From positions 40,955,001 to 41,019,000 of the forward strand of contig NC_091262.1 in NCBI RefSeq assembly GCF_042477335.2: a stretch of DNA of 64,000 nucleotides, in the 5' to 3' direction. Within the stretch, counting starts at the first letter, position 1. Every line of letters begins with the position of its first letter. Source of the DNA: Ovis canadensis (Eukaryota; Chordata; Mammalia; Artiodactyla; Bovidae). A program made the position numbers and the translations under genes. The notes beneath the pieces are model-generated. The model had not been told where the DNA came from and did not search any database. It was given only the letters and a program-made list of their open reading frames with translations. Of this stretch, positions 11,096 to 22,269 are shown one piece after another.

Positions 11096-12935
11096 TTCAG
11101 ACACATGTCCACTGAGTCGGTGATGCTATCTAACCATCTCTTCTACAGTTACCCCTTCTCCTTTCACCTTTGATATTTCCCAGCATCAGGGTCTTTTCCA
11201 ATGAGTCGCTCTTCGCATCAGGCGGCCAAAGTAATGGAGCTTCAGCTTCAGCAACAGTCCTTCCAGTAAATGATCAGGTTTGATCTCCTTGCTGTCCAAG
11301 GGACTCTCAAGAGTCTTCTCCAGAACCACGATTCAAAAACATCAGTTCTTCAGTGCTCTGCCTTCTTTATCATCCAGTTCTCACATCTGTACATGACTAC
11401 TGGAAAGACCATAGCCTTAACTATACAGACCTTTGCCGGCAAAGTGATGTCTTTGTTTTTTAACACACTGTCTAGGTTTGTCATCGCTTTCCTGCCAAGA
11501 AGCAACAGTCTTCTAATTTCATGGCTGCAGTCACCATCCACAGAGATTTCAGAGCCCAACAAGAGGAAATCTGTCACTGCTTCCACCTTTTCCCCTTCTA
11601 CTTGCCATGACGTGATGGGACTGGATACCATGGTCTTAGTGTTTTTAATGTTAAATTTTAAGCCGGCTTTTTCACTGTCCTCCTTTGCCCTCATCAGGAG
11701 GGTCTTAAGTTCTTCTTCACTTCCTGCCATTAGAGTGGTATCATCTACATATCGGAAGTTGTTGAAATTTCTCCTGGCAATCTTTATTTCAGCTTATAAC
11801 TCATCCAACCTGACATTTCTCATGATGTGCTCTGCATATAAGTTAAATAAACAGGGTGACAACAAAAATAGCCTTGCCGTACTCCTTTCTCAGTCCTGAA
11901 CCAGTCAGTTGTTTCATCCAAGGTTTTAACGGTTGGCTCTTAACCCGCATACAGGTTTCTCTGTATGTGGAGACAGGTTAGATAGTCTGGTATTTCCATC
12001 TCTTTAAATAAGAGTTTTCCACAGTATGTTGTGATCCACATAGTCAAAGGCTTTAGCATAGTCAATGAAACGTAAGTAGACGTTTTTCTGGAATTCCCTT
12101 GCTTTCTCTATGATCCAGCGAATGTTGGCAATTTGATCTCGGGTTTCTCTGCCTTTTCTAAATCCAGCTTGAATATCTGGAAGTTCTTCACATAATGCTG
12201 AAGCCTAGTTTGGAGGGTTTTGAGCATAACCTCACTAGCATGGGTGTGTGTGAAGTTGTTCAGTCGTGTCCAACTCTTTGCGACCCTGTGGACTGTAGCC
12301 CACCAGGCTCCTGTGTCCATGGGATTCTCCAGGCAAGAATACTGGAGTGGGTGGCCATTTCCTTATCCAGGTGATCTTTCCAACCCAGGGATCGAACCCA
12401 GGTCTCCTGCATTGCAGGCAGATGCTTTATCCTTTGAGCCACCAGGGAAGCCGGGAGATGAGTACAATTGTTGGGTGGTTTTTGAACATTCTTTAGTGCT
12501 GACCTTCTTGGGGACTGGGATGAGGATTGACCTTTTCCAATCCTGTGGCCACTGCTGGGTTTTCCAAACTTGGTAATATTTTGAGTGCAGTACTTTAATA
12601 GCATCTTTTAGGATTCTAAACAACTCTGCTGGAATTTCATCCCCTCCACTAAGCTTTATTGGCTAAAAATAAAGTGCTTAGTGCTTCCTAAGGCCCACTT
12701 GTTGCCTTCACAATCCAGGATGACTGGCTCTGAGTGAGAGACTACACCATTGTGGTTATAGGGGGTCATTAAGATCTTTTTTGTACAGTTCTTCAGGGTA
12801 TTCTTTCTATCTCTTCTTGATCTCTTCTGCTTCTATTAGGTCATTATCACTTCTGTCCTTTACTGTGCCCATCTTTGGATGAAATATTTCTTTGATATTT
12901 CCAATTTTCTGTGTCTACTGACTAAAAAAAAATCA
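11096..12935 (-). mobile_element. Long BovB LINE fragment, interrupted by a Bov-tA
   Basis: Reverse-complement BovB covers much of the reverse transcriptase region. Minus-strand peptides include MAGSEEELKTLLMRAKEDSE and a YRCENWMIKKAEH end, with frame breaks. It lacks the terminal part of the BovB 3' end on its left side. A Bov-tA sits inside at about 12245-12452 and BovB sequence resumes on the other side. The right boundary near 12935 is approximate. Confidence 0.85.
12245..12452 (-). mobile_element. Bov-tA SINE nested in the BovB
   Basis: A complete reverse-complement Bov-tA, from gttgttcagtcgtgtccaac to gagccaccagggaagcc. The flanking BovB sequences are contiguous when it is removed, so it is the younger insertion. 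Exact boundaries are uncertain by a few bases. Confidence 0.85.
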
Positions 12936-13241
12936 CCTATCTATGTACCCACTAGATTAGGCACCAAGTTTGCCACAAAACTTCCTGTTTATAATCTAGC
13001 ACTAGCCCCCAAAATAAAGAGCTTGTGAACATGCACTGCTACAGAAGAACAAAATTCTGAGCTCAACACTCTTTTTCCCTTAAACAGTTTGCTCTAAAAA
13101 AATTCTCTATAGCATCCTTAGGAAGCCCTTTGTCCCAGATATATAGCCATGTGGCTGTCAGGTGTCCTCTCTGCCTCTATCCTGCCCCCCTTTCCACACA
13201 GCAGACACACTGTACTCAACCCCATTTCAGAACAGGAATAA

Positions 13242-13247
13242 TTTATT
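13242..13247 (-). terminator. MCEE: Polyadenylation signal AATAAA, probable MCEE 3' end
   Basis: The minus strand reads AATAAA here, about 255 nt downstream of the MCEE stop codon, with an ATTAAA variant slightly upstream at about 13262-13267. The cleavage site would be near 13220-13230. This is inferred from position and motif only. Confidence 0.6.
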
Positions 13248-13501
13248 TCTATGAATATGACTTTAATAGTATTCCATAAGTATTCAGTAGTCAAAGTTTT
13301 CTGCAAATCAAGAAAAAAGAATCCAACATAATCAGCAAATATTTTGTGTGTGTATACATGTATATACACACATATAATTTTAAAAATCTCTTTCCGTAAT
13401 TTAGTTCTGACTTCTAAGTGACAGAAGCAGTGAAGGACTCGATGTTGAAGCATCCTGTGATAAGGCTTTTTCAGGATGATCAGTTTCTTGTGAATTATTC
13501 A

Positions 13502-16500
13502 TCAGGCTTGCTCCAATTCCACAAGGACTCCACCACAGTCACCAGGATGCAGAAAGATCACTGGTTTTCCATGTGCTCCTATTTTGGCCTCTTCACTTAA
13601 AATACGAATCTTCTTTTCTTTCAAATCCATCACAGCCACATTTATATTATCCACCTCGAGAAAAGGAAATAAACAAGAACACATTTGAGATCATAAAAAT
13701 ACCAATCTATAGTATCTTAAGACATAGAAGAAACTTTGCAAACGTGTGTCTAACTCCTCTGCCATTGGGCAGAACCATTCTTTTACCATCACAAAAATAA
13801 GAGTTTGCTAAATTTTCCTAGGTGAGCAACCACAGTGCTTAAGCATTTTCTCCATTAGTAAACATTTCTCCTTAGGACCTAAATGATGTCTGCTTCACTT
13901 CATAGCATATTCTTGTTGCAGCACTATTGATGATTCTTCACAGGTTATTTTTCCTAAGAGTCTTGGCTTCCTCATTTACAAGAGAGAGATGAGGTCCACC
14001 ATATATATAGCTAAGAATTCAAAATGAGATAACAGATGAGAAGCTCTGAGCACAGTTTGTAAAAGGTACTCAACAGATATGAGTGCCTCCCTGATCTCCA
14101 AACCTCCCATCTGCCTAACTGTCTGGTTATTACTTTTATTTTGGCCACGCAGTATGACATGTGGGATCTTAGTCCCACGACCAGGGATCAAACCTGCGCC
14201 CCTTGCACTGGAAGGGGGATTCTTAACCGTTGGACTACTAAGGAAATCACTGGTTATTACTTTTGAGATCAGAACTTCATATACATGAAAATCACTATTA
14301 AACTGTCACCAAAATATCGTTCACCATTCTTGAAAAATCCAGACATGTATAATTTTGCAACTCTCTTCTAAGCCATTTCTATTTTCTTCATATTTATTGG
14401 TAGTCTAGAAAGGAGCAAATATGTCTCTAAATACTTGATGCAAGAGTGATTTTTCTCATTTCTGAGGGCTTTTCAGGTGGTTTTAGTAAAAAGAACCCAC
14501 CTGCCAATGCAGGAGACATAAGAGACACAGGTTTGATCCTTGCGTCAGGAAGATCCCCTGGAGGAGGACATGACAACCTACTCCAGCATTCTTGCCTGGA
14601 GAAGGTCATGGACAGAGGGTCCTGGAGGACTACAGTCCATAGGGTCACAAAGAGTCAGACACAATAGAGCAACTTAACACGTACCTGTCTTGGAAAGTCA
14701 TCCTCCTAGACTGGGAACCCAGTAAGTGGATAGAAAGGGATAGTAAGAACCCCTACATTCCGAGGCAGTCCTATCACCCTGGAGTTTAATGATCTAATAG
14801 CTTCACAAACAATTAAAAAAAAAAAAAAACCCAGAGAGGATAACATCCATGTATCCAAATATAGACTTAACAAATGTTCACATTTATACACACTTATTTT
14901 CAAAGAGCCAAGGATTACATACTGCCTTTAACTGGTTGAACATGAATGAGGATACCAAATGTTACTAAAAATAAACTATAATTTCTTTAAACAGATTACA
15001 TTCTTTCTGAACACAAGCACTCAGTAGAGGATACGCAGTAGGTTCTCTAATATGTTTGCAATGTGAACTGAATAAATACTTGTGTTCACGCTGGAATCCA
15101 AACCCCCTCTTTCCTGGACTGAGAGTGGAGCCTAGCTATTAATTATGTCATTTTTTTAAAATCAAGGGACCTATCCTACCAAAATAATGTAAATCAAAGC
15201 ATAATTAATACTGCTGATATTCCAAAAACAAGTTTTCAAAACATGAACATTTATGGATAAAGCCTCTCTAAAGAGACTATTCTTGTCTAACATTTTTTTT
15301 TTCCCAGAAATTGTTAGCAGATGCAACTAAGAAGATGTGAGAAATCACAGTTGGTAACTGAAAATGTATTGCCTTTGTAATAAGGGTCAAGTTACTAAAA
15401 CTTTAAAGACAGAAAATAATTATAATACTTAGCATCTATATGGAAATTCTTACTTTATAAAGTCTTGTCACTTGCTTCTTCTAATTGCCTTGTGAAAAGG
15501 AAAACAGTGTATTCCTACTGCACAGAAGGTGCACATGATCAGTAAATACCATAGCAAAAACGCAAATCTGCTTTGGCCAACTTCAGCAGATACTGACAGT
15601 TAAATCCAAACTTCAGTGAGACATATTTTCATTATGATTTGCAGTCTTCTAGAGGGAAAGAGACTATATCTATAGATCCATCTTTGAAGAGGACCAATAT
15701 TACTATGATTTTTTCCAGTACTCATGTACAGACATGAGAGTTGGACCATAAAGAAGGCTAAATGCTGAAGAATTGATGCTTTCGAACTTGGATGCTGGAA
15801 AAGACTCTTGAGAGTCCCATGGACTGCAAGGAGATCAAACCAAATTGAAGAAATTTAAAAAACATAAAAGATATTGTAAAAGAGAAATTTACACCACCAA
15901 GGATTAAAGTAACTAAATACCTCAATGCAGACATGGTGCATCCCTCCAGCCTTGTTTTTCTTTAGGAATCCTGCAATTGGACTGTCACTTCCCAGTGGAT
16001 GCAACAGCTCCATCTTGGTGTTTCCCAGGTTGACAAAAACGACGGACACTCCATGCTCTGGAAGAGGGACTGGCTCACCCACCTCGGCCCCCAGAACATT
16101 TTTATAAAATGCTCTGGCCGTTTCCAAGTCTGGCACTGCGATTGCAACATGGTTGAGTCGACCCAGGTTCCATACAGGGCCAGCCCCTGGATGCGAGGAC
16201 AGCGACGCGGAAGTTCTTACTGTTGAAACTGGAGTCCGAAGTCTGAGGAAAAGCCCTGAAAAATTGAACTGCCATTGACATCCCTCTTCTGAGAACTGAT
16301 GTCTTTCTAAAATTAATTTTTAAAAATACATGTAAAAATTATTTACTCATTCTTTTTAATTAGGGAAATTAAATCAGAGGAGATAAATGAAAAACACACA
16401 TCAGAATTATTCATCCTGCTCTGAAATAACTGTCTGGAATTAAAAGGCTAATTCTGAACTTTTTATTTGCTGTTGCTTTGTTTTTGGCTGCACCATGCGG

Positions 16501-19500
16501 CTTTTGGGATCTTAGATCCCTGACTGGGGACTGAACTCACACTCTTGGCAGTGAAAGCAGAGAGTCCTAACCACTGGACCACCAGGGAATTCCCTTCTGT
16601 GCTTTTTAGATTCAGGACAAAGGATGACATTTTTCATACTAACATATTTATCAATAACACTTAAAGGAAAGCTGCACATCACAAAGAATCATTCATTACT
16701 CTCTGTATTTCATAAAGCATAAGTTTGAATGTGACAGTGAAATGACATGCATTTAATGATGCGAGCAAGGAATTTTCTTCTCTACCTACAACCAATTTTT
16801 TTGTCTTATATTCTGTAGTAAGTTAATGAAAGTCATAACTATAAGTACCTTTTAATGTGTACTTTATTTGGATGATTATCAACTAAAGAAAATATCTCAT
16901 TAGGGGAAAAAACAGGCAAAGATCAAGAGGGTACTTAAACCTATGAGAACTTTCTCTGAGTGAGTTTATGCCGGGGTCCAGCCCCGGTGGATCCAGGGAA
17001 TTCGAAGGGTGGACGGCGTCGGTGTGGAAAGACTTGTTTATTTATTAATGAAAGATTAGATTAAGAAACTATAGTGTAGTAAGAAGATTAAGTGGAGGAA
17101 GAGGGCTGAATAGCTTGGTTTACGCGGAAGGCCAATAAAATTCCAGACAAGGAATTTGCACCATCTACGTTGGGCCACCGGCGCCCGCTTGAATATCTAA
17201 GGGTGCCTCGCCTTAAGCTCCCTTTCTCGCGGGTCTTAACAGCCGGGGCAAGTAAGTAGACCTGGTGAGCCTCCGCGCTCCAGGTGGAAATTCAACCCGA
17301 AATTAAAGTAAAGAGCAGAGAGAGGGAAAGAGAGAGGAGAAGAAAGAGAGAGAGAGACACGGGGGGAGCCAGAGTGCCAAGAAACCAGGCCGGGAGACTA
17401 GTTAGAGAAGCTGGTCCAAGAAGCTGGCCCCCGGCCCCAGAAGCTGGCCCCATCCTTTATTGTTCAGAAGGCCTTTTATACTTTTGATAAAACACAGAGA
17501 TCAATGGGTAACACAAGATTATGTAGCGTTCGCAGCTCAGGCTCTTTCTATACATCATTTGGTATACAAAAGGTCTCAGGTGATTTACATTATCTTCTGG
17601 CCAAGAGGCTTGTTAACACTTTTTGGCTCTCTTCCTTAATGAATGTTAATCTTGTTTCCCCTGAAGTGTTTTTCTTTAATCTACATCTCCTTAAAGCATT
17701 AACATTAAAGTTACATCTCTATAGAACAAAGGTGCAGTGGGATATAACAAAGAAGGTACTTAACTCAAAGATCTAATGTTGCTAATACAAGGTCTACTAC
17801 TTGTTATTCTAACTATATCTACAACTAAAGGATGTGAAATTTTGGCAGCAAATATTGACTCAACAAATGAAACCTTTAATCAGTCCTAAAAAGATTTTGA
17901 CTCCTCGGAAGCTCCTACATTCCTAGGATGTTTTAAGCTTCCTGTGCCTCCTGCGGTCAGGAGGCCTCAAACAATCACACGCGCAGCTGTACGAGTCCTG
18001 CAGGCAGGCTAGAAAGCCATCAGAGGGTTTTTTGGATTGAAACACTCTTTCAAATGCAGAAGACTAAAGCCCTGAATTGACTTTTTCCAGAAAATGTCAG
18101 AAGAGTGGAAAAGCAGAGCACAAAAGCCGGCAGATTTTTGTTGGGGTACATGCTTAGGAATTTCCAGAGGGGTCCCTGAAGTCTGAGCACGCCTTGCGTA
18201 TGTCAGCTTCCTTCCTCATGACCTTGTCACAGGCGGGATTCCTCACACTGGCTCCCGGCAAGTTTAATTGTTCTTTTTATAATTTTGAAAGACTAGAAGC
18301 AGAAATGCCTCTAAATGTGAAGAAACTTTGCAACTGGAAACAGAAGCAGCCTGCAATGTGTTCTTCCCAAAACACTGGACTTTAAGAACTGGACTTCCCC
18401 CAAGAATGAAAATCACATATAAGTATGAGGTCTAAATATAATCTTGCAAAACTACATCACTTAATAAACAAGTATGAAATAGCAAATTGAAGAACACATA
18501 TTTTATTTTTATTTACTAGGCTGAGCCAGGTCTTAGTTACAGCATGCGGGACCTTTCGTAGTTGCAGCATGTGGGATCTAGTTCTCAGACCATGGTTCAA
18601 ACCTGGGCTCTTTGCATTGGAAGCTTGGAGTCTTAGCCACTGGACCACCAGGGAAATCCCAAGAACACATAACTTAAACAAAGGGTTGTTAGTTTTTAAT
18701 GAAAAACACTTTAAATAGTACCTAGTATCACAGAGCTTCGGCTAACCTAAAATTATTAATAATTTCCCTTTACTAAAATTTTTGATTAACAGGGAAATTA
18801 AAGTGGCACCATTTGATTTGATTGAGGACTGTACGGTCTTCCTAGTCGGGAAGGCAGTCTCCTCAGCCGCAGGGGGAGGGGCCTGGGCCTGGAACACTTC
18901 ACCAAGTGACACAGAGCCCACAGCCTGAGTCACTCTTATCACCTTGTGGGGCCTCTCCCTCACTCAGGATCCATGACTGCTCCTTTGTACCTGCTTAAAG
19001 CGTGACTGTCACACCTGTCCTCCGCAGGGAGGGGACAAGGTTCCTTGCACTGTGGCACTGTGGCAAAGGGGAGCGTGTACAGGCAAAGTGTCCTGCCCTA
19101 GCCATAGGGAGATAGACCCGCTGGCCGTGGGGGACAGACATCCACTATTGATGTCATCTTGCTGTGTCTTCTCCACACACTGTCCCAACTGGTGCTTGTG
19201 TTCTCCTTGGCGACTCCAGTTCTTTGGACTCAGTGTATCACCATGAAATTTAATTGTGCTCCAAGCCAGTACACACATAAATATACCATTTAAAGCAAAT
19301 TTCATAAAAAGAATACCTAATCCTTACTAGATGGGATGTGTTCTAATGTTTTCTCTTCTATTTTATTTTAATTAAAAAAGAAATACTGGTCCTACCCGCT
19401 AAATATCTGCCTTGCTAGTTTCTTGTAAAAATTAGGTATTTGATGTAAAAAAATATACTACTACAGTGCAAGACATATATAACTGGCAAACAATAAATTT

Positions 19501-21560
19501 GGCCATTCTTACTGTTAATGACACACAGTGACTGCTGGTTCAGTGGCAAGCAGGGTTCTGTGGAGACCAAGAAGCCACATGAAGGGCACAGTGAATTTTA
19601 AAAATGCTAACAACCAAGAAAATCATCGGTCAGACTGCAGAAACGGCCCAGTCTCTACACCTTCTCCACACCGCTGGGATCTTTCACCCATGGAGGACAG
19701 ATCCCATGGTGTAACACCTCACTGATTTGACCTTTCTCCCAATAAAGACCTACAAGTTATCTTAACATTAGAGTTATGCAACAATACTACCACACAATCT
19801 TGCTTATGCAAACTGTGATCACAAATTCTGAAACGGGAGTGCACCGTGAGGTGGTCCAGCTCTGCCTATTAGTTTTGATGGCCATAAATTAGAGAGAATA
19901 GTCATAGTTCAAGGGAGTACTTTAATAATCTTCCCACTTAGAGGGGGAAAAAAAAAAACTGGTCTGATTTTCTTCCAGGTCACAATGAGTGGCAAAGCTG
20001 GGTCTCAAGTCCAGGTCTGTCTGACAACAAAGTTGATGTTGTTCAACCATGATGTTTAATTTTCCCATTCTACTAACATTATGTACCTTTTTTTTTTTAG
20101 CTGAGCTGTATGGCATGTGGGATGCTAGTTCCCCAACTAGGACTCAAACTCATGACCCCTGCATTGGGAGCATGAAGACTTAACCACTGGACCACCAGGG
20201 AAGTCCTTCTTTACCATTCTTTGATTCTCAGTTTTTAATATCTTTAGGGTAAATCCTATGAATAATATCTATTTTCTAAGAAATAGCTTTCTACGAGATG
20301 AGATGACTGTTTTGTGAGTATTTTTTCATGTATATATCACCTCTTTAAACTGATCCAGGGCTGAGACAGTTACAACTATTACGGTGCACTTTGTATAGGG
20401 CCCATCACTTAGATTTGGTGACTTGCAATGATAGATGTATAAGACATTTTCTGACTGTAAGAAAGACTATGTTGTTGTTGTTTAGACGCTAAGTAAGTCA
20501 TGTCTGACTCTTTGCAACCCCATAGACTGTAGCCTGCCAGGCTCCTCTGTCCATGGAATTCTCCAGGCAAAAATACTGGGGTGGGTTGCCCTTTCCTTCT
20601 CCAAGGGATCTTCCGAACCCAGGGATGGAACCTGTGACTCCTGCTTGGCAGGCAGATTCTTCACCACTGAGCCACCTGGGAGCCAAAAACAGTGATCAAT
20701 AAAGTACTTGTTCAGTTAGAGAGAGGACTTTAAAGGACTTCAACTGTAAGTTTCAAGACAGCATTTTCTAGGAGAAAAAACTAACATTATTTAGGGTTCA
20801 TGCCTTTGAACACTTTTTGAAGGTGCTCAGCTTAAGTATTTGTCACGAATGTTCAGGAGTAACTCTGAGATATCACCACTTGGCAACTCGTTCTTATCAG
20901 GGAATTTCAGATTAAGAGAAATAGTTACCCCTGATGAAGGATGAAGAAAAAAGAAAGAGGAGAAAGTAGATGAACTGGGATGTCAGAGAACTTGAGGGGT
21001 TTTGCTTCTTTTTTAATGGTGGTGTAGAGAACTCAAGAAACCTTCCACATCCGTCTGCTGCTTTCTTCCCTGGCTTTATACAAGACCATGAATATCTTAG
21101 AGTACGTGGGAAGAAGACACACAGCTTCCATATTCTTTACACAACTGACCTTCCAGAGTGGGCCGGAGTTCAGCCTGCGTTTTCAGTGCTTCTTCTGGTT
21201 CCTCCCCCGTCTCTCACTGTCCCTCTGCCATTTACCATATTTGGGTCTGGCTCGGCCTGGCTGCCCCTTAGCCGGACGACCCCGCCTCCAGGGCCACACA
21301 GAGAATTGCTGACCGTCAGACGCAAACACAGAAGGAAATCCCCAGGCTAACCCGAGGAGTCCCTGGGAAGCTCTAAGGGCTCTGACAGCAGCCAAGGAAC
21401 GCGCCTCGGGAGCAGACCGTAGCAGACTCAAGTGTGCTGACCACACGCGGCCTCTTCACGCCCCGGCCTCCCTTCCCGCGGGTCCCACCCCTCGGACAGC
21501 CCCGATCCCGGAGTATTCACCTGCGGCGCTCGCGGCCGCCACCTTCAGCACTCGTGCCAT
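13502..21560 (-). CDS. MCEE: Methylmalonyl-CoA epimerase, mitochondrial
   Basis: This enzyme interconverts (R)- and (S)-methylmalonyl-CoA between propionyl-CoA carboxylase and methylmalonyl-CoA mutase in the mitochondrial matrix. Propionate is a main energy source of ruminants. Coding exons are 21521-21560, 15921-16255 and 13502-13654 (GT/AG borders, phases 1 and 0), giving 175 aa against 176 in human. Residues 1-48 are basic and lack acidic residues, as expected for a mitochondrial presequence (starts MARVLKVAAASAAG). The vicinal-oxygen-chelate fold follows. The expected metal ligands are present: H49 (GRLNHVAIAV), H121 (GGMHHVCIEV) and E171 (LVELEQA at the C-terminus). No frameshift or stop is seen. 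The ATG has a good Kozak +4 G. It is divergently transcribed from MPHOSPH10, with start codons 710 bp apart. Intron 1 carries a solo LTR. Confidence 0.96.
14138..14249 (-). mobile_element. CHR-type (tRNA-derived, cetartiodactyl) SINE with 15-bp target duplication
   Basis: Reverse-complement CHR SINE, recognisable from gggatcttagtcccacgacc and ttggactactaaggaaatca. The direct repeat CTGGTTATTACTTTT occurs at 14123-14137 and 14250-14264. Confidence 0.85.
14466..14680 (+). mobile_element. Bov-tA SINE
   Basis: Plus-sense element from the tRNA-like head (gcttttcaggtggttttagt) through ctccagcattcttgcctgga to agagtcagacacaatagagc. It is a diverged full-length copy in MCEE intron 2. Confidence 0.85.
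15703..15843 (+). mobile_element. BovB fragment
   Basis: A short plus-sense BovB piece, from ccagtactcatgtacagaca through agactcttgagagtcccatg, truncated at both ends. It lies just outside MCEE exon 2. Confidence 0.75.
16460..16594 (-). mobile_element. CHR-type SINE
   Basis: Reverse-complement CHR element: a T-rich left end, ttggctgcaccatgcggctt, and the end aaccactggaccaccagggaattccc split around 16570-16594. It lies in MCEE intron 1 close to exon 2. Confidence 0.8.
16969..18260 (-). mobile_element. Solo LTR of a ruminant ERVK-type retrovirus (BTLTR1-like)
   Basis: The element is bounded by TG...CA inverted ends (minus sense starts TGCCGGGAGCC and ends GGACCCCGGCA) and by a perfect 6-bp target duplication AGTTTA at 16963-16968 and 18261-18266. 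The duplication length fits betaretrovirus-like integrases. Minus-sense landmarks are a TATA box (TATAAAAGG, complement of 17472-17480) and AATAAA (complement of 17456-17461), with a pyrimidine-rich U5 around 17310-17365. No internal viral sequence remains, so the provirus was lost by LTR recombination. It has the same transcriptional sense as MCEE. The family name is from memory; the structure is seen directly. Confidence 0.92.
17456..17480 (-). promoter_or_regulatory. TATA box and polyadenylation signal of the solo LTR
   Basis: On the minus strand TATAAAAGG is followed within about 20 nt by AATAAA, marking the U3/R boundary of the LTR. If active, transcription would run toward MCEE exon 2, about 1.2 kb downstream. 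Activity is inferred only from motifs. Confidence 0.55.
18501..18660 (-). mobile_element. CHR-type SINE with 11-bp target duplication
   Basis: Reverse-complement CHR element, containing gcatgtgggatctagttctc and the end actggaccaccagggaaatc. The direct repeat AAGAACACATA flanks it at 18490-18500 and 18661-18671. Confidence 0.87.
20088..20207 (-). mobile_element. CHR-type SINE
   Basis: A poly-T left end at about 20088-20098 is followed by a diverged CHR body, ending in accactggaccaccagggaa. It lies in MCEE intron 1. Confidence 0.8.
20472..20685 (-). mobile_element. Bov-tA SINE
   Basis: A near full-length reverse-complement Bov-tA, from tgtctgactctttgcaaccc through ttctccaggcaaaaatactg to tgagccacctgggagcc. 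Confidence 0.87.
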
Positions 21561-22269
21561 TTTGGGAAGCATCAGCTGTTTCCAGACTTGCAGTTCCGTG
21601 GGAGGGGCGACTGTGCCGCACGGGGCGGGACAATCGTGTTAGGGGCGGGACAATCGTGTTAGGGGCGGTGCGAGAGGCCGAAAGGGCGGAGCAAACGGGG
21701 CTAGGGGCGGGGTGAGAGCCCGGAGGGGCGGGACAACCTGGCTAGGGGCGGGGCGGGAGACTGAAAGGGCGGAGCAGACGAGACTAGGGGCGGGGCAAGA
21801 GCCCGCAGGGGCGGGACAGACGAGGCTAAGAGCCGAACAAAAACTCCGAGGGGCGGGGCAGAAGAGGCTGGGGTCTGGCAAGTGTGCAGCGTTTGTGTGT
21901 GTGAGGGGGAGCAGGCCCTCTGTTTTACAGCACAACGTACTGAAGTCACCTAGAGTGCATCTAAAGCAGAAACTTTAGGAGGACTCGACACCTCCTGTGG
22001 GCCCCTCGGGAATACAAAGCAAAAAGTTTGGAGACGTTTCATCGAGCTGACCAAAGGCTACTTTCGGTTTCCAGCCCCACCCCCATGCGCAAAACGGGTT
22101 AAAGTTCTCGGGCCGTCATTGGCTGAGGCTGGAGGTGGATCCGGAACCTGTGCGCCGCGGAACCTTCGTTTCCTGGCTTCAGTCGCGCGGGGGCGAATCT
22201 TTGAGGCCTGGTTTCCGGGCGGTAGCTCACTTCCTTTGCATGCGGCACTGTCCCGAGCGGCAGTCAGCC
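21561..22269. promoter_or_regulatory. Bidirectional CpG-island promoter of MCEE and MPHOSPH10
   Basis: The two start codons lie 710 bp apart on opposite strands, and CpG-rich sequence runs from about 21230 to 22460. Within it are many GC boxes (GGGGCGGGG) at 21622-21870, an inverted CCAAT box (CATTGG, 22118-22123) and an ETS-like CACTTCCTT near 22229-22237 close to the MPHOSPH10 ATG. No TATA box was seen, as is usual for housekeeping bidirectional promoters. Transcription start sites cannot be placed from sequence. Confidence 0.8.
21622..21870 (+). repeat. GC-box minisatellite in the shared promoter
   Basis: About twelve tandem 20-22 bp units almost all begin with GGGCGG or GGGGCGG. Units 2-5 (21642-21724) and 6-9 (21725-21807) form two 83-bp higher-order repeats, each with the length pattern 20, 22, 20, 21. 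Unit 1 is an extra copy identical to unit 2, and units 10-12 decay. Each unit carries an Sp1/KLF-type GC box. Confidence 0.9.

Larger units (their letters stand above)
13655..15920 (-). other. MCEE: MCEE intron 2
   Basis: Holds a CHR-type SINE (14138-14249), a Bov-tA (14466-14680), a short BovB piece (15703-15843) and a MIR-like stretch near 15465-15545. The rest looks like ordinary unique intron sequence. Confidence 0.7.
16256..21520 (-). other. MCEE: MCEE intron 1
   Basis: Contains, in order, a CHR SINE, a solo ERV LTR (16969-18260), two more CHR SINEs (18501-18660, 20088-20207) and a Bov-tA (20472-20685). A MIR-like stretch near 19965-20030 and GC-rich CpG-island sequence from about 21230 onward were also seen. 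No additional exon was recognised. Confidence 0.7.

Noticed and set aside
11350-11730. Reverse transcriptase-like open frame as a host gene (also 49252-49761 and 36268-36621)
   Set aside because: These are decayed BovB LINE fragments, 5'-truncated and interrupted, with target duplications around two of them.
15999-16226. Plus-strand open frames opposite MCEE exon 2
   Set aside because: Shadows of the real minus-strand exon, which carries the metal ligands and conserved residues.
17284-17487. Arg/Glu-rich open frame
   Set aside because: It is the GA-rich antisense of the LTR U5 pyrimidine tract, not a gene.
21639-21949. Pro/Ala/Leu-rich open frames on the minus strand (82-98 codons)
   Set aside because: They are translations of the GC-box minisatellite in the promoter; repeats of a 20-22 bp unit keep frames open by composition.
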